Of a DNA stretch of 64,000 bases, positions 1 through 9,699 are shown one piece after another. How positions within the stretch are numbered: position 1 is the first letter of the stretch; each line of letters starts with the position of its first letter. The translations under genes and the position numbers were made by a program. The notes beneath the pieces are model-generated. The model worked only from the letters and a program-made list of their open reading frames with translations, searched no databases and was not told the origin of the DNA. The stretch is from Fasciola hepatica (taxonomy: Eukaryota; Platyhelminthes; Trematoda; Plagiorchiida; Fasciolidae): assembly GCA_948099385.1 (NCBI GenBank), contig CANUEZ040000165.1, positions 1,004,501 through 1,068,500 of the forward strand, given 5' to 3'.

Positions 1-263
1 GTACATCCAGGACCGGACGGCCCCTTACGAGGACAACGTCTATGCGACCCTTCACGCCCGCTATCGGTCATTTGGTCTTGTGGAAGATGCAGACTAGCCT
101 CACGTCTATGTATCCAATGGATTAGGTGCGACCAGTAGTAGAACGTCGACGACGAGCATTAGACGCGCGCACTGACAGCAGGGCCTAGGCAGGTAGGAAG
201 AATCAGTACCTTTATACCGAACCTTTGACTCTGCTAAGGATCCAGGAGGATTTTGGTGGGCGG
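1..263 (+). other. Probable 3' internal end of an LTR element
   Basis: No recognisable protein domain. One frame is open over roughly the first 110 bases, then stops become frequent. The stretch ends in a G-rich run (ttttggtgggcgg) directly before a TG-initiated sequence that resembles an LTR. The same G-rich run sits directly before the right LTR of the Pao element at 59.39 kb, so it is best read as a polypurine-tract-like junction. The rest of the element lies outside the window. Confidence 0.35.
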
Positions 264-627
264 TGTAACAGCCGGTCGTGGAAAATCCCCCTTTTTCCCT
301 CGCGATTCAGTGTTTTTCCCAACATCACTCATTTCCATACACTATTGACTTGTCTTTACGAACTGGTTGTTTTTCTGGACCAATTGTTGTTTGTTCGCGC
401 CCAGAGCGCTACTTCGGCACATCCTTGTTCAGGACCTGCGTGACGCACGTGCTGTCTGCTCACACGCTGCTATTCGGTTTCTCGTTGTTGAGTCCTTGTG
501 ATCGTATTATTGAGGTTTGTATATTGTTTATGTCATTGTTTATTTTAATAATCTAGTATCGTAGAATATCACGGATAATCGTCTTCTGATTTCGGGATCC
601 GTTGCGAATTTGGCTACGCATTGCTCA
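264..627 (+). mobile_element. LTR related to the BEL/Pao LTRs at 45.7 and 59.4 kb
   Basis: It begins TGTAACAGCC after a G-rich tract and ends ...TTGCTCA, so it has the TG...CA form of an LTR and is about 364 bp long. Its last 80 bases align with the end of the Pao LTRs: a TTTRATAATCYAGTAYCG block, a TCTGAYTT block and an exact GGCTACGC block in the same order. The start differs, so this is a related family and not the same element. Whether it is a solo LTR or the right end of an element lying to the left cannot be decided here. The open frames inside it (225-556) are not genes. Confidence 0.5.
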
Positions 628-639
628 AACGTTCGTAAC

Positions 640-900
640 ACGCAGAACAAAGCGATCTGCAGGAAAATGTTGGACTTCTACCTAGGTCTCTCCCAGTAAT
701 TCCTGGTCTACAAAAAGGTTAAATATGTATCTTTTATTGCATTTCCGCTCCGCTCTATGCCCATGAATGTCGCACCTCCATTCCGCTTAAGGCGCTGTCC
801 ATAGTAAGACATTGCATGATACTATGTATATTGTTTTTGTTGCCGCCCCGCCCCTCCCAGCCTCACTCCTCCCGCTTCTTTTTACTCTAGTTTCAGCTCG
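640..900 (-). repeat. Repeat block shared in inverted orientation with 16.4-16.6 kb (likely non-LTR 3' UTR)
   Basis: Read on the minus strand, this stretch matches 16385-16640 on the plus strand in order: an aacaaaaacaa block, a GTGCGAC-TTCATG block, an AATAAAAGA block and the sequence ggagagacctaggtaga. It lies just downstream of the C-terminal RT remnant of the antisense CR1-like element at 980-1330, so it is probably that element's 3' untranslated region. The AATAAA could be its polyadenylation signal. No open frame is supported. Confidence 0.45.
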
Positions 901-979
901 GTGAATCCGACGGACCATCGACGATTTTCTTTGAGAACCGAGACAGCTTGACCCAAAGCCTTGAACTCGTGTAGTACTT

Positions 980-2720
980 CAAGACTACTTCAAAACTTGA
1001 CTGCCTGGACCGTCCCCAGTTCTGTTACCTCTCCCGGCAGTCTATTCCAGTAGCTGACCACCCTGTTGTTAATGAAATGAAATCTAGCTGCCGGCCTAGA
1101 TCAAACTTTTGCCAGTTTCTCTCCGTGACCTCCTGTTCTGGGGTCTGTTGTCATATGGATTATACTTTCCGGTCTAATCCCAGAAAAGCCACCCATTATC
1201 TTAAATGTCTCTATGAGATCCCTTCGTAGTCTCCTCCTTTCCATAGAGGAAATTCTGAGGTCCTGTAATCTCTGCTCATACGTCTTTCCCCTCTGACCTC
1301 CATTCATGCGCATTCCAAGACGTTGCACTTGCTACAAACAAGTGGCTTCTTTTTTGTAGAAGGGTGACCGTGCCTAAACAGAGTTTTCCAAAATAGGTGT
1401 AACTATAGACATGTACACTGGCATGAAAACCTTTTGGCTGTCTGCACGAAAACTCTGCTCTTAGCCTAAAGAGCTCTTCGCGTGTCATTTTTGCAGCTGC
1501 TGCACACCGATCCTACCTCCCAACGTCAGAAGTCCCTGAAACTCCCAGGTCTTTCGCCCTGTTTGCTGCCTCTACAATAGATGGGCCTTGGTCATGCACG
1601 ACCCTCAGGCTTGCCGCTGTCCGTGACAAGTGGCTCCTCCCAGCACTGAAAGGTGTGTCCCACTTCTGTGCCCAGTTGAGAACGGCAAGCACTTCTCTGC
1701 TCAGCTCCTCTCTCTCCTGAACTCCCATAAACTTCTCATTGTATGCGCAGAAGAAGCCTGGTGACCGTAGGACTTAAGCTAAATCGTTACTAAACTGAAG
1801 AAACACAAGTGGGTCTAGCACAGAACCCTGCGGTACTCCACTGGTGACGTATTCTAATCTGGAGTAATTTTCACCCACTCTAAAGTAGAACTTTCTACCC
1901 GTAAGAAAGCCCCTCAACCATGCCTGAATCAGCACATTTACGCTAAGTGACCTAAACTTGATTAGTAGAAGCCGGTGGTTTACCGAGTCAAATGTTTCGC
2001 TAAAGTCAAGGCGACATACTTCTTTCTGCTTCCCTTCATTCACTCTTTGAGTGACTTCTTATAGGAAGCCCTAGGGATTGGTCAAGCACGACCTTTTAGA
2101 ACTCCATGCTGAGCTGGGTAAGGCATAGAATTACCTAGTATGTGCTCGAAGGCGTGCGCCCGGATGATCTCTGACGATTTGCATAGAATGCAGGTTAGGA
2201 CAACAGGTCTGTAGTTTCCCACTTAGGAGTTCGGCCTCCCTTTATGTGTAGCCATCAATGCTGCTTTTCTCCAGTCCTGTGGCAACCTTCGATTGTCCGA
2301 GGCGGCCCTATATAACTTATACACTGGAACGGATAAGATGTCAGCCAAAGGTTTGCTGATGGGAGGGTGTATATCATCTGGCCGGGCAGGCTTATGGGTG
2401 TCTAACCCTTCCAAGTATTTGCGTACGGCTTCCTCCTTAAGATTCAAATCTGTTATGCTCCTTGGACAGGTCGCTCCTCAAGAAATACCTTCACACTGTT
2501 ATTTAATCTGTGCACACTACCAGAGTACCCAAGCAGAGCATCAGCTTTGCTTTGGTTGTCTGGTACCGCTCAATGACTATGGGTCGTCAAAGGTCCCACT
2601 GCATCTCTCAAAGAAACATTGGACTGCACGTGGCTGAAGTTCTTCTTTGGTTGCCTTATGACACCCTGGGCCGACTTCATTCCATACACGCGCATAGAAG
2701 ACTACAAGAAATCTAATGTA
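980..2720 (-). mobile_element. CR1-like reverse transcriptase, decayed (element A)
   Basis: Read from high to low coordinates, the minus strand gives RT fingers at 2447-2223 (KPARPDDIHPPISKPLADIL), palm motif A at about 2020 (VCRLDFSETFDSVNHRLLL), motif B ([17 protein letters not shown]) at about 1840, a thumb piece at 1728-1600 (AVLNWAQKWDTPF) and the family C-terminus at 1330-1000 (RRRLRRDLIETFKIMGGFSG, then VVSYWNRLPGEVTELG). The catalytic FADD box expected after motif B is not recognisable. Frameshifts and stops separate the pieces, so the copy is dead. It continues upstream into the endonuclease at 2946-3720. The family order fingers, palm, thumb and C-terminal tail is standard for CR1-type non-LTR retrotransposons. 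Confidence 0.85.
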
Positions 2721-2945
2721 TCATTCCTATGCTTCGCCTATCTGATCCAAGCCTGGCAACCGCCGGAAGCCTTAAAGAGAGCCCAACTACTGTTTCTACG
2801 CTTGACTGGTCTGACCATGGCAGCCCTCCACCACACCGGCTTGCAGTCGCCCCCCCCCCTACGCTTCAAAGGAGCGAACTCATTTTTACGGTAAGTGGAA
2901 ATCCTTTATTCAACTGCCAGCCTTCCTCCAGGGTAGCGTCGTCCG

Positions 2946-3725
2946 CTATACCAATGAAAGATCGACCGCTCTATTTTTAAGCCTAGCAATGTCCATATTT
3001 ACGGAGCTTCTGATCAACCTCGGCTCTACTTTGGGTTGCCGCTTGCAAAGAGTGATTTTGAAACCCACATGATCGCTGTTGCCCAAAAGAGAGAGAACCT
3101 GGAGTTCAGCTATATCGTTCTCATGATGCCTTCTCACTAGATCCAAGAAGGACGGCATACCACTAGCCCTATATCTGATATTCCCCCTTATGTGTTGGAC
3201 CAGAGCATTTGCGTGCAGCCCTTGTAGATAGCCCTCCTCTTGGGCCGTAGGGGTGCTTGCCTCGATTACCCAGTCTATGTGATGTAGAATAATGTCACAA
3301 ACTACAAGGGTCTTATTAACTACCTGAACTAGCATTGTAGGTATGTGGAGACGTTTAATATCCTCATCCCCTTTTTTGCCCGGGACCCTATACACACAGA
3401 ATACGTTGAGCTCCTTGTTAGGTAGTGCAAGAGTAACCGAGCACTATTGTATGTATCGAGTCAAAACCATGTTCAGTCATTCCAGGTGTCTTTTGCCTGC
3501 ACCAGAGAGGATGGCTACTCCTCTCCCTACAAGGTCATGCTTCCTGTCCTGTCCATAGACGGCAAAACCATTTAGTATTACCACCTGTACGTGGTCATCT
3601 TTAGACAGACATGTTTCCTCAGCGGTAACGATGGATGCATTTTGCACCTCTGGAAAATGAAGAGCTCCACCTATTTGTTTCTAGCACTACGTGCATCAGT
3701 GTACAGCGCCACCTCATTTGATTTG
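2946..3725 (-). mobile_element. EEP endonuclease domain of CR1-like element A
   Basis: The antisense reading starts with LYTDARSARNKQVEL near 3715, the usual beginning of the ORF2 endonuclease, and continues through ETCLSKDD and RGVAILSGAGKR to a 149-codon open frame at 3395-2946. That frame contains HHIDWVIEASTPTAQEE, SGMPSFLDLV and LGNSDHVGF. The SDH catalytic triplet is kept, but the GDFN box is damaged (VVCDIILHH). This domain nicks the target DNA in non-LTR retrotransposition. At least one frameshift, near 3660, separates the start from the rest. The region 2640-2940, between endonuclease and RT fingers, holds no clear motif. Confidence 0.8.
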
Positions 3726-3857
3726 ACGCCTATGGGATTTAATTGGTTTGTGTTGGCTTGGCCTCGGGCACACCTCCGAGGCGGTGGCAAGCATTTTGCA
3801 ATGGTGTCCACCACAGGCGCGAATGGAGTCCGCTGGTCACCCAGGAGATAAACGATG

Positions 3858-4558
3858 AGGAGTGAAAGGCGGACGAGACTAAGTGGGTTGGACAGATCCC
3901 ATACCACTTTGACGGAGGCCCTCTGAACTGTTTCTAGGATCTCACGGTCTCGGACAAGACCAGAGTGCAGTACTTGACTACCGTACTCAAGCAGAGGTCG
4001 GACGTGCGTGCCGAAAATTATGGGAAAATCGTCCCTGGAGATGCTCGGAAAGGGCCGTTGAATCATATTTAGGACTCAAAAGGCAGACTTGCTCGCAAGT
4101 TGGTGATGATGAGAGAGGGACGAGTTACAATATAACCAGGAACCGAGCACCTTGTGTCGATCAACCCCAGGCAGTGTGATTGCTCCGTTAATGGAGAACG
4201 TGTATCCAGTCTGTCTGCCGGAAGATATGTTCACACATTTGTCATCATTAACTGGGAAGTTCTAATCCTCGAACCAGCGTTTTGTTTCATCAACTGCAAT
4301 TTGCAGGTTTTCAACGCTTGAACTCCAGAGGGTTACATCGTCTGCGTACATGACAATGTTCGCAGGAATGGACGTTGGAAGATCGTTCATGTAGATCGGG
4401 AACAGTGGAGGATCTAAGACCGACCCTTGTGGGACCCCAGTTGTTACTGGGGCGGGTTGAGACAGGACGTCCCCACCTTAACCACAAAAATGCGGTCAGT
4501 AAGAAAGCTGCGCACGATGTCCAACGTGGAGCCTGTAATCACTTATCTTTGCAGCTTA
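3858..4558 (-). mobile_element. Non-LTR RT palm/thumb tract, near-identical copy of 16896-17596
   Basis: On the minus strand this encodes a YADD catalytic box (IVMYADDV, near 4350), a thumb region and the frame MIQRPFPSISRDDFPIIFGT...VRPLLEYGSQVL (4066 downward). It matches 16896-17596 with a constant offset of 13038 and no indels. I counted two mismatches over 3858-4540. Outside the tract, on both sides, the two loci are only weakly similar: LLIVYLLGDQR here against LLNLYPLDLRR there. It abuts the endonuclease start of element A, which has the same orientation but belongs to another family. Confidence 0.85.
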
Positions 4559-4559
4559 T

Positions 4560-6060
4560 AATTATGTTTAAATGAAACGAAGTCTATTTGGAGCACGGTA
4601 CTGGCGGTAAGCGCCAATGATATTCCAGTTCCCTGCTCATGTGAGACCCTTCCTTTCATCCGGATTCGGCTTCTTGTATTCATCGTCTTTCTGTGGCTGG
4701 AAGTAGAGTACTGCGATATTTGGCGGCTAGCTTTCGGAAAAGGCTGTAAAAGCAACCTTTCGGCAGGATAAGCCCCCGCAATCGGTTAGTTTACCCGTCG
4801 TGCAAAATTTAGTCACCTGATAATCACTTATCTTGTAATGAGGGGGTAAGTATTGAATTGAATTGAATTGAATTGACTCGTATATTTCTTGACCGTGGTC
4901 AATACACATGCATAAGGCAAGATCAGATAATATAACAGTACATGCCAATGTGAGGCATTCACAATTTATAATTTTATGAATCACACAGCAACCGAAATGA
5001 GCCAGTAAATTCATGTGGTATTTGGATGAACCAAAGTGGTAATAGTTGAAGCGGGAATTGCAAATCGGTTTCGAATTCGATGAGGGCGGTGTGGATAGCC
5101 GGACAAACGCTGGGTTGCTGATATAAGCGATGAGTGAACGGTCAGTAACGAGTAACCGGGTGGAAGAGATGCCAAAGAACAAGACTAAAAGTAAAGTACG
5201 CATGGGGCTATCAAATTGCAGTCAGAGATACCAGCGAAATATAGAACACTGACCCAGCATTGGGTAACTAATTGTGGGGGAAGCGTGTAAAAAAAATGCA
5301 AGTGATAATAAAACGGACCTTCTGTGCAGGTGATTTCAGTATCATATGGAAATTCACATGAAGGCGGAAAGCTTCACAAGGATTTCAGTGAACTTTTGAA
5401 GAGCATGAATGGTGTGTGGACGCGTAACGGACTTTCAAAGAAGAGCCATCATGGAAACGGATTAGTGGAGACAAACGCCACTGGCGCGGCTAGGCAGAAG
5501 TTTGAAGAATGTAAAGAAGAAAACAAATTTTGTTTTTGTATGTGATAAAATGTTATTAGCCAAATTCTGGTTGGCTGCTGATGGCGGGCGTTCTGTTCCA
5601 TAAAGACCTTGGTGATGGCAGATAGACTGCTGAGGGTAGCAGGTAAAAAGGGGCTGGTTTGACGAAGTGGACAGCGGCGAGGGCTGGGTTTCTGTCATTG
5701 GTTTGGTACTACAACGCAGAAAGAATTGAACTGTTGGGATGGATTATTGGGAATAGACGATGAGCAGATGTGGGTTGATGGCTGGTGTCAGGGATCACCC
5801 CTGCGATCCGGTGAGACTTTTATGAGGGCTTGGTACTTCGCGTGCGGTGCCCCATATAACGCCAACAGGCGAGAGTATAGGTTTAAACCATTGATCAAAT
5901 CGTCTAGTCCTTACGGTAATCCGGGATTAACGTGGAGTTGGCCGATGGCTGCTCAAGCAACCAATGCGATCTGAAAGAGATCAGGAGTGCGGCAGTCTGG
6001 AGAGTGTTCCAGTTGTGGGTTATGATTATAGTTTTAATGGAAACCAGAAAATGAACATTT
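4560..6060 (-). repeat. Interspersed repeat family R2, copy a (antisense)
   Basis: No protein domain is recognisable. The reverse complement is colinear with 32060-33510: a block around 5950-6050 matches 32070-32230 (TTTTCTGGTTTC, then CACTCCTGAT.TCTTTCAG, then ACGATTTGATCA), a block around 5230-5290 matches 32890-32975 (ACAATTAGTTACCCAATG), and blocks at 4890-5110 match 33190-33480. Antisense reading ends in a pentanucleotide tail, (TCAAT)n at 4853-4876, suggesting a retroposed sequence with a simple-repeat 3' tail. The open frames at 4727-5203 and 5726-5974 are not supported as genes. Confidence 0.55.
4850..4877. repeat. Pentanucleotide microsatellite (TTGAA)n
   Basis: About five tandem units of TTGAA/ATTGA. 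It lies at the 3' end of R2 copy a as read on the minus strand and may be that element's tail. Confidence 0.8.
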
Positions 6061-6426
6061 TATCTGAAAAATTAGTTATCGTTCGGCTAGTGGGCCGGTC
6101 TATTGGGGATACCTAAACTGTGTAAAATGGCACGATCTAGTAAGGAGGGGAAAAGTGAGTGGAGCATAGCCAAGGTATATATATATGTATACATATATAC
6201 ATGTATATATATCTGTTTACTTGGGTTCGGTCATCAGACGGGTCTTGAGAAAGCGGTCGAACGCAAATGACTGGCACATTGGTGTCTTATACTAATTAAG
6301 TGGAGGCGAGCACCTATCCCTAAAGGATAAAACGGTTTTTCTCTTTTCCCAATATATGTATACAAATTATGGTGTAAAATGGCACGATCTAATAAGGAGA
6401 GGAAAAGTGAGTAGAGCATAGCCAAG

Positions 6427-6429
<3 letters not shown>

Positions 6430-6494
<65 letters not shown>
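6430..6494. repeat. (TA)n microsatellite inside the second tail unit
   Basis: About 65 bp of alternating TA broken once by TATATGTATA. It occupies the same place in its repeat unit as the shorter tract at 6176-6211 in the first unit. Confidence 0.9.
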
Positions 6495-6496
<2 letters not shown>

Positions 6497-7034
6497 TCGG
6501 TGGGATCATCACATGGGTCATGAGAAAGCGGTCGAACGCAAAGGACTGACACATTGGGGTCTAATACTAACTAAGTCAAGGCCAGCACCTACCACTGAAG
6601 GTTGAAAGAATTTTTTTATTATATGTATGCGAATTATGGTGTAAAATTGCACGATCTAATTAGGCGAGAGGAGAGAAGTGAGCGGAACATACTTAAGGTA
6701 TAAATATGCATATATATATATGAAGAATACCCATTTACACTCCAGACGATTCAAGTTAGATTCTAGTGGTTATATAACATCGGAGTGTACAAGTATGAAA
6801 ACGAGTGGGCAGAGGAGTACCGGGTACGCAACCTGATGAGAGGAAACAACAGCGAAATTGGTCGTGTGCTTCCGGGGAAATTTTGTCCACACAATAACAT
6901 ACTAATTACTATCAATATGAGCGATTGCACATGCAGCCTTGTTGTTCCTTGGGTTAGCAGTGGCCAAGACACGAATAACTACGAGAAATCAGAGTTGTGA
7001 TTCATTTGTGGGATCTTCAATGATTCTGGTGAAC

Positions 7035-7188
<154 letters not shown>

Positions 7189-7279
7189 GTACATATATAC
7201 ACATATATATTTATCTGTATACGTGGGTGCGATCATCAGACGGGTCATGCGAATGCGGTCGGACGCAAATACCGTGGCA

Positions 7280-8960
7280 CATTGTGGTCTAATAATCAAG
7301 GCCATCTCTAAATGCTTGGTCTATGTTAATGTTATCACGGGCCATGCTGATTACAGAAGATGCGTCTAGAATTCTGCATACTGCCCCTTTAAATTGTATT
7401 AGCGTGCGGCACGATCGCAGTGAGTCGGGAAGCTCATTCCAAAGGCTGGAGTAGATAACCGAGAAATATCTAAATCTCATTGAAAGTCTAGATTGGGGGG
7501 CTGTATGGTGAGTTGCCTATGACGGAGGGAGTAGGGAGTCTCACTAGAGAAACCGAGTGGGTTATCAGATGAGTGGGCTTTTGAGTGCATGGGTTGAAGA
7601 GAAATGAGAGATTGAGCTTGATACGAGGTAACCATAGTGGCACAAGCCGGAGTAGTTCGCACCTAGCACTGTAGTTAAGGTTGGGAGAGGTGCCAAGTGG
7701 TTTTTGGTGAAGGAGCTTTGCACTTTCTCTATGTTGACCCGTCGGCCTATCGCATCAAGGTAAAGACTAGGAGGCAGTACTCCAGCAGCAACCTGGCGTG
7801 TGTCTTGAACATCAGGAGCTTACTCTCCTGAACACGGTGTCTTGAGGATAAGTGCAATCATCCCTCTTGCCTTGCCAATTTGGGTCACTGCTTGTCCATG
7901 AAAGTTGAAGGAACACGAATAATGCAGGCCCAGATCTCTTACCACATGAGTGGTGGGAATCGGCAAACCATTTATTTTGAGGGAGCCGGGTGGAACGTGA
8001 CATTTATAAGACAGAAGGAGCTCTTAGCTGCCGAAAACTTCATCAGCCATCGAGTACACCGTTCGTCAAGGGACTCCAAGTCAGACAGAATATTACTGAC
8101 AGCTGGGTGCATCGCCTTCGCCTCAAAAGTATAGACTGGTTTTATGTCATCAGCAGAAAGAAATGTCGTGCCATGACGCACTACTTGGAAGAGGTCATTC
8201 ATGTACATGAGGAAAAAGAGAGGACCTAGAACGCCACCCTGTACGAACCTGCCAGTAATTCGTTTGGCCCGAGAGGATGTTCCATTGACGATGACGGTTT
8301 GCGAAGGTTCAGAGAGGTAGATGATAGCCAAGATATAAGAGAGTCAGCTACTCCGTAGGATTTGATTTTTGGCCGTAAGCGAGCGTGAGATACACGGTCG
8401 AACGCTTTAGTCATGTTGAGAAAGGTGACGATGATTAACTTGTTGCTGTCTGCCTTAGAAGTGATTAAATTGAGGAAGTCCATTAGACACTTGAGGCACG
8501 AACGGGGCTTCAGTAACCCATGCTGAGCTGGGTTGCTAAGGTTTCGAGAAGTCAGAAAATTTGCAAGCTGGTCCTTCAGTACCCTCTCCATGAGCCTGAA
8601 ACATTCGAAGTGTGGTTTATGGGGCGATAGTTCCTCAGATCATGCAAGGGCCCACTTTTGTGTTGTGGAATTATACAGGACGCCTTCCACTGAGCCGGGT
8701 AGATTCCGGACGACATAGATAATGTGAAGAGGTTCAGCAATAGGAGCACTAGGTCATGTCCCCCAAATCGAAGTAGGACAGGTGGAAGGTCATCAGGCCC
8801 TGGGTGATAGGAGGGTTTCCTGTTGGCCAGGAATTTCCTGATGTTGGCCGTGGTGAATGTTGTGGTTGATATCTCCCCCTGTGTGAGCATCGGATAGCAG
8901 ATTGGTGGAGGGTTAGTGTCTGTAATAAGAGATGAGGCAAAGTAGCATTAAAAAGCTTCA
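7280..8960 (-). mobile_element. Non-LTR RT, decayed (element B), ending in the TA tail
   Basis: The minus strand gives RT fingers at 8890-8600 (GPDDLPPVLLRFGGHDLVLLL, SSGIYPAQWKASCIIPQHKS), palm A at about 8420 (IVTFLNMTKAFDRVSHARL), palm B (FVQGGVLGPLFFLMYMNDLF), the catalytic box as SADD (TTFLSADDIKPVY) near 8150, a thumb, and the C-terminus at 7480-7289 (FRYFSVIYSSLWNELPDSLR). Palm A has lost its catalytic Asp (FLNMTKAFD for FLDMTKAFD). Several frameshifts and stops are present. The 3' end runs straight into the tail array at 7310-6118. The sequence is closely related to element H at 26.2-31.0 kb. Conserved stretches such as the one at 7620-7940 can be aligned base by base with 30342-30640. 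Confidence 0.85.
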
Positions 8961-9440
8961 GCCAGAGCATAAAGGCCGCAACAAGGTATGGATGAAGATC
9001 GGTGGGAAGGAAGAAATAAGTGAATCAAAAAAGGCAAAAGAGCAATAACCATAATGAAAGCATTAATAGAGAATAATATGTTGGATCTCGCGTGGACGGA
9101 TATTTTGGTAGTGGCGGAGAGGCGGTGGATACCCATAATGGAACTTCCATCCGGATTTGTTTCTTCCCTTCTAGTTTTTCTTTTTTTTCTCCCTATTATT
9201 ATTACTATTATTTATGTCACGAAATTGCTTGTGAGTAGTGCGTAGGATTATTGAATTGTTGTCCGGGTGACTGTGCTCCGGACTCCGCGTTTCACGTTTA
9301 CGTTGGCGCATCCTGTAGAGCAATCCTTATTTGGTGGGAGGCATTTGCTTGGGGTCAACTGGTTAGGTGCTTTGTCCATTAGACGTTGTCGGGCATTTCT
9401 GGCTATATTTGAACAAGCTCGACCTGGTGATTCGGATCAG
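8961..9440. other. No feature recognised
   Basis: No domain on either strand. It contains a short ATT-rich tract at 9195-9216 (ccctattattattactatta), which could be an old retroposon tail, and short open frames of unlikely meaning. Confidence 0.4.
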
Positions 9441-9695
9441 CTCGGACGGGAGCTGGGTGGAGCAGTGGTACCACACATGCCTTCGAGATGAAAGGGCCCG
9501 CTTTCAAACCTCGGGTGCGGCGGAGGATATGCTCCAATGACGAGCTCTAACAAGAGCGAAAATAAAGCCTGGTGCTCCCGAGTGCAGGTCTGTTGGATGA
9601 CCTGAGGTTTTTGCGTGGACCTCGGAGTCCGGAGGACAGTCTACCAAACAACGATTCGTCATTCCCACGCACTACTCAAAAGCAGTTGTGTGATA
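9441..9695 (+). repeat. Candidate tRNA-derived SINE
   Basis: The stretch at about 9451-9525 looks like a tRNA with RNA polymerase III internal promoters. A box A-like element (gggtggagcagtggtacca, near 9455) is followed about 45 bases later by a box B-like element (gctttcaaacctcggg, near 9501; consensus GGTTCGAAnCC). A non-tRNA body follows to about 9690, where tatraaaaaggttaata begins. The D arm and T arm look plausible, but no convincing anticodon stem is formed, so a tRNA-derived SINE is likelier than a working tRNA gene. Confidence 0.45.
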
Positions 9696-9699
9696 TAAA

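Noticed and set aside
225..556. Two overlapping open frames of 72 and 92 codons
   Set aside because: They lie inside or across an LTR and have no known motif.
9451..9525. Functional tRNA gene
   Set aside because: A- and B-box-like sequences are present, but no convincing anticodon stem and acceptor stem form; a SINE head is likelier.
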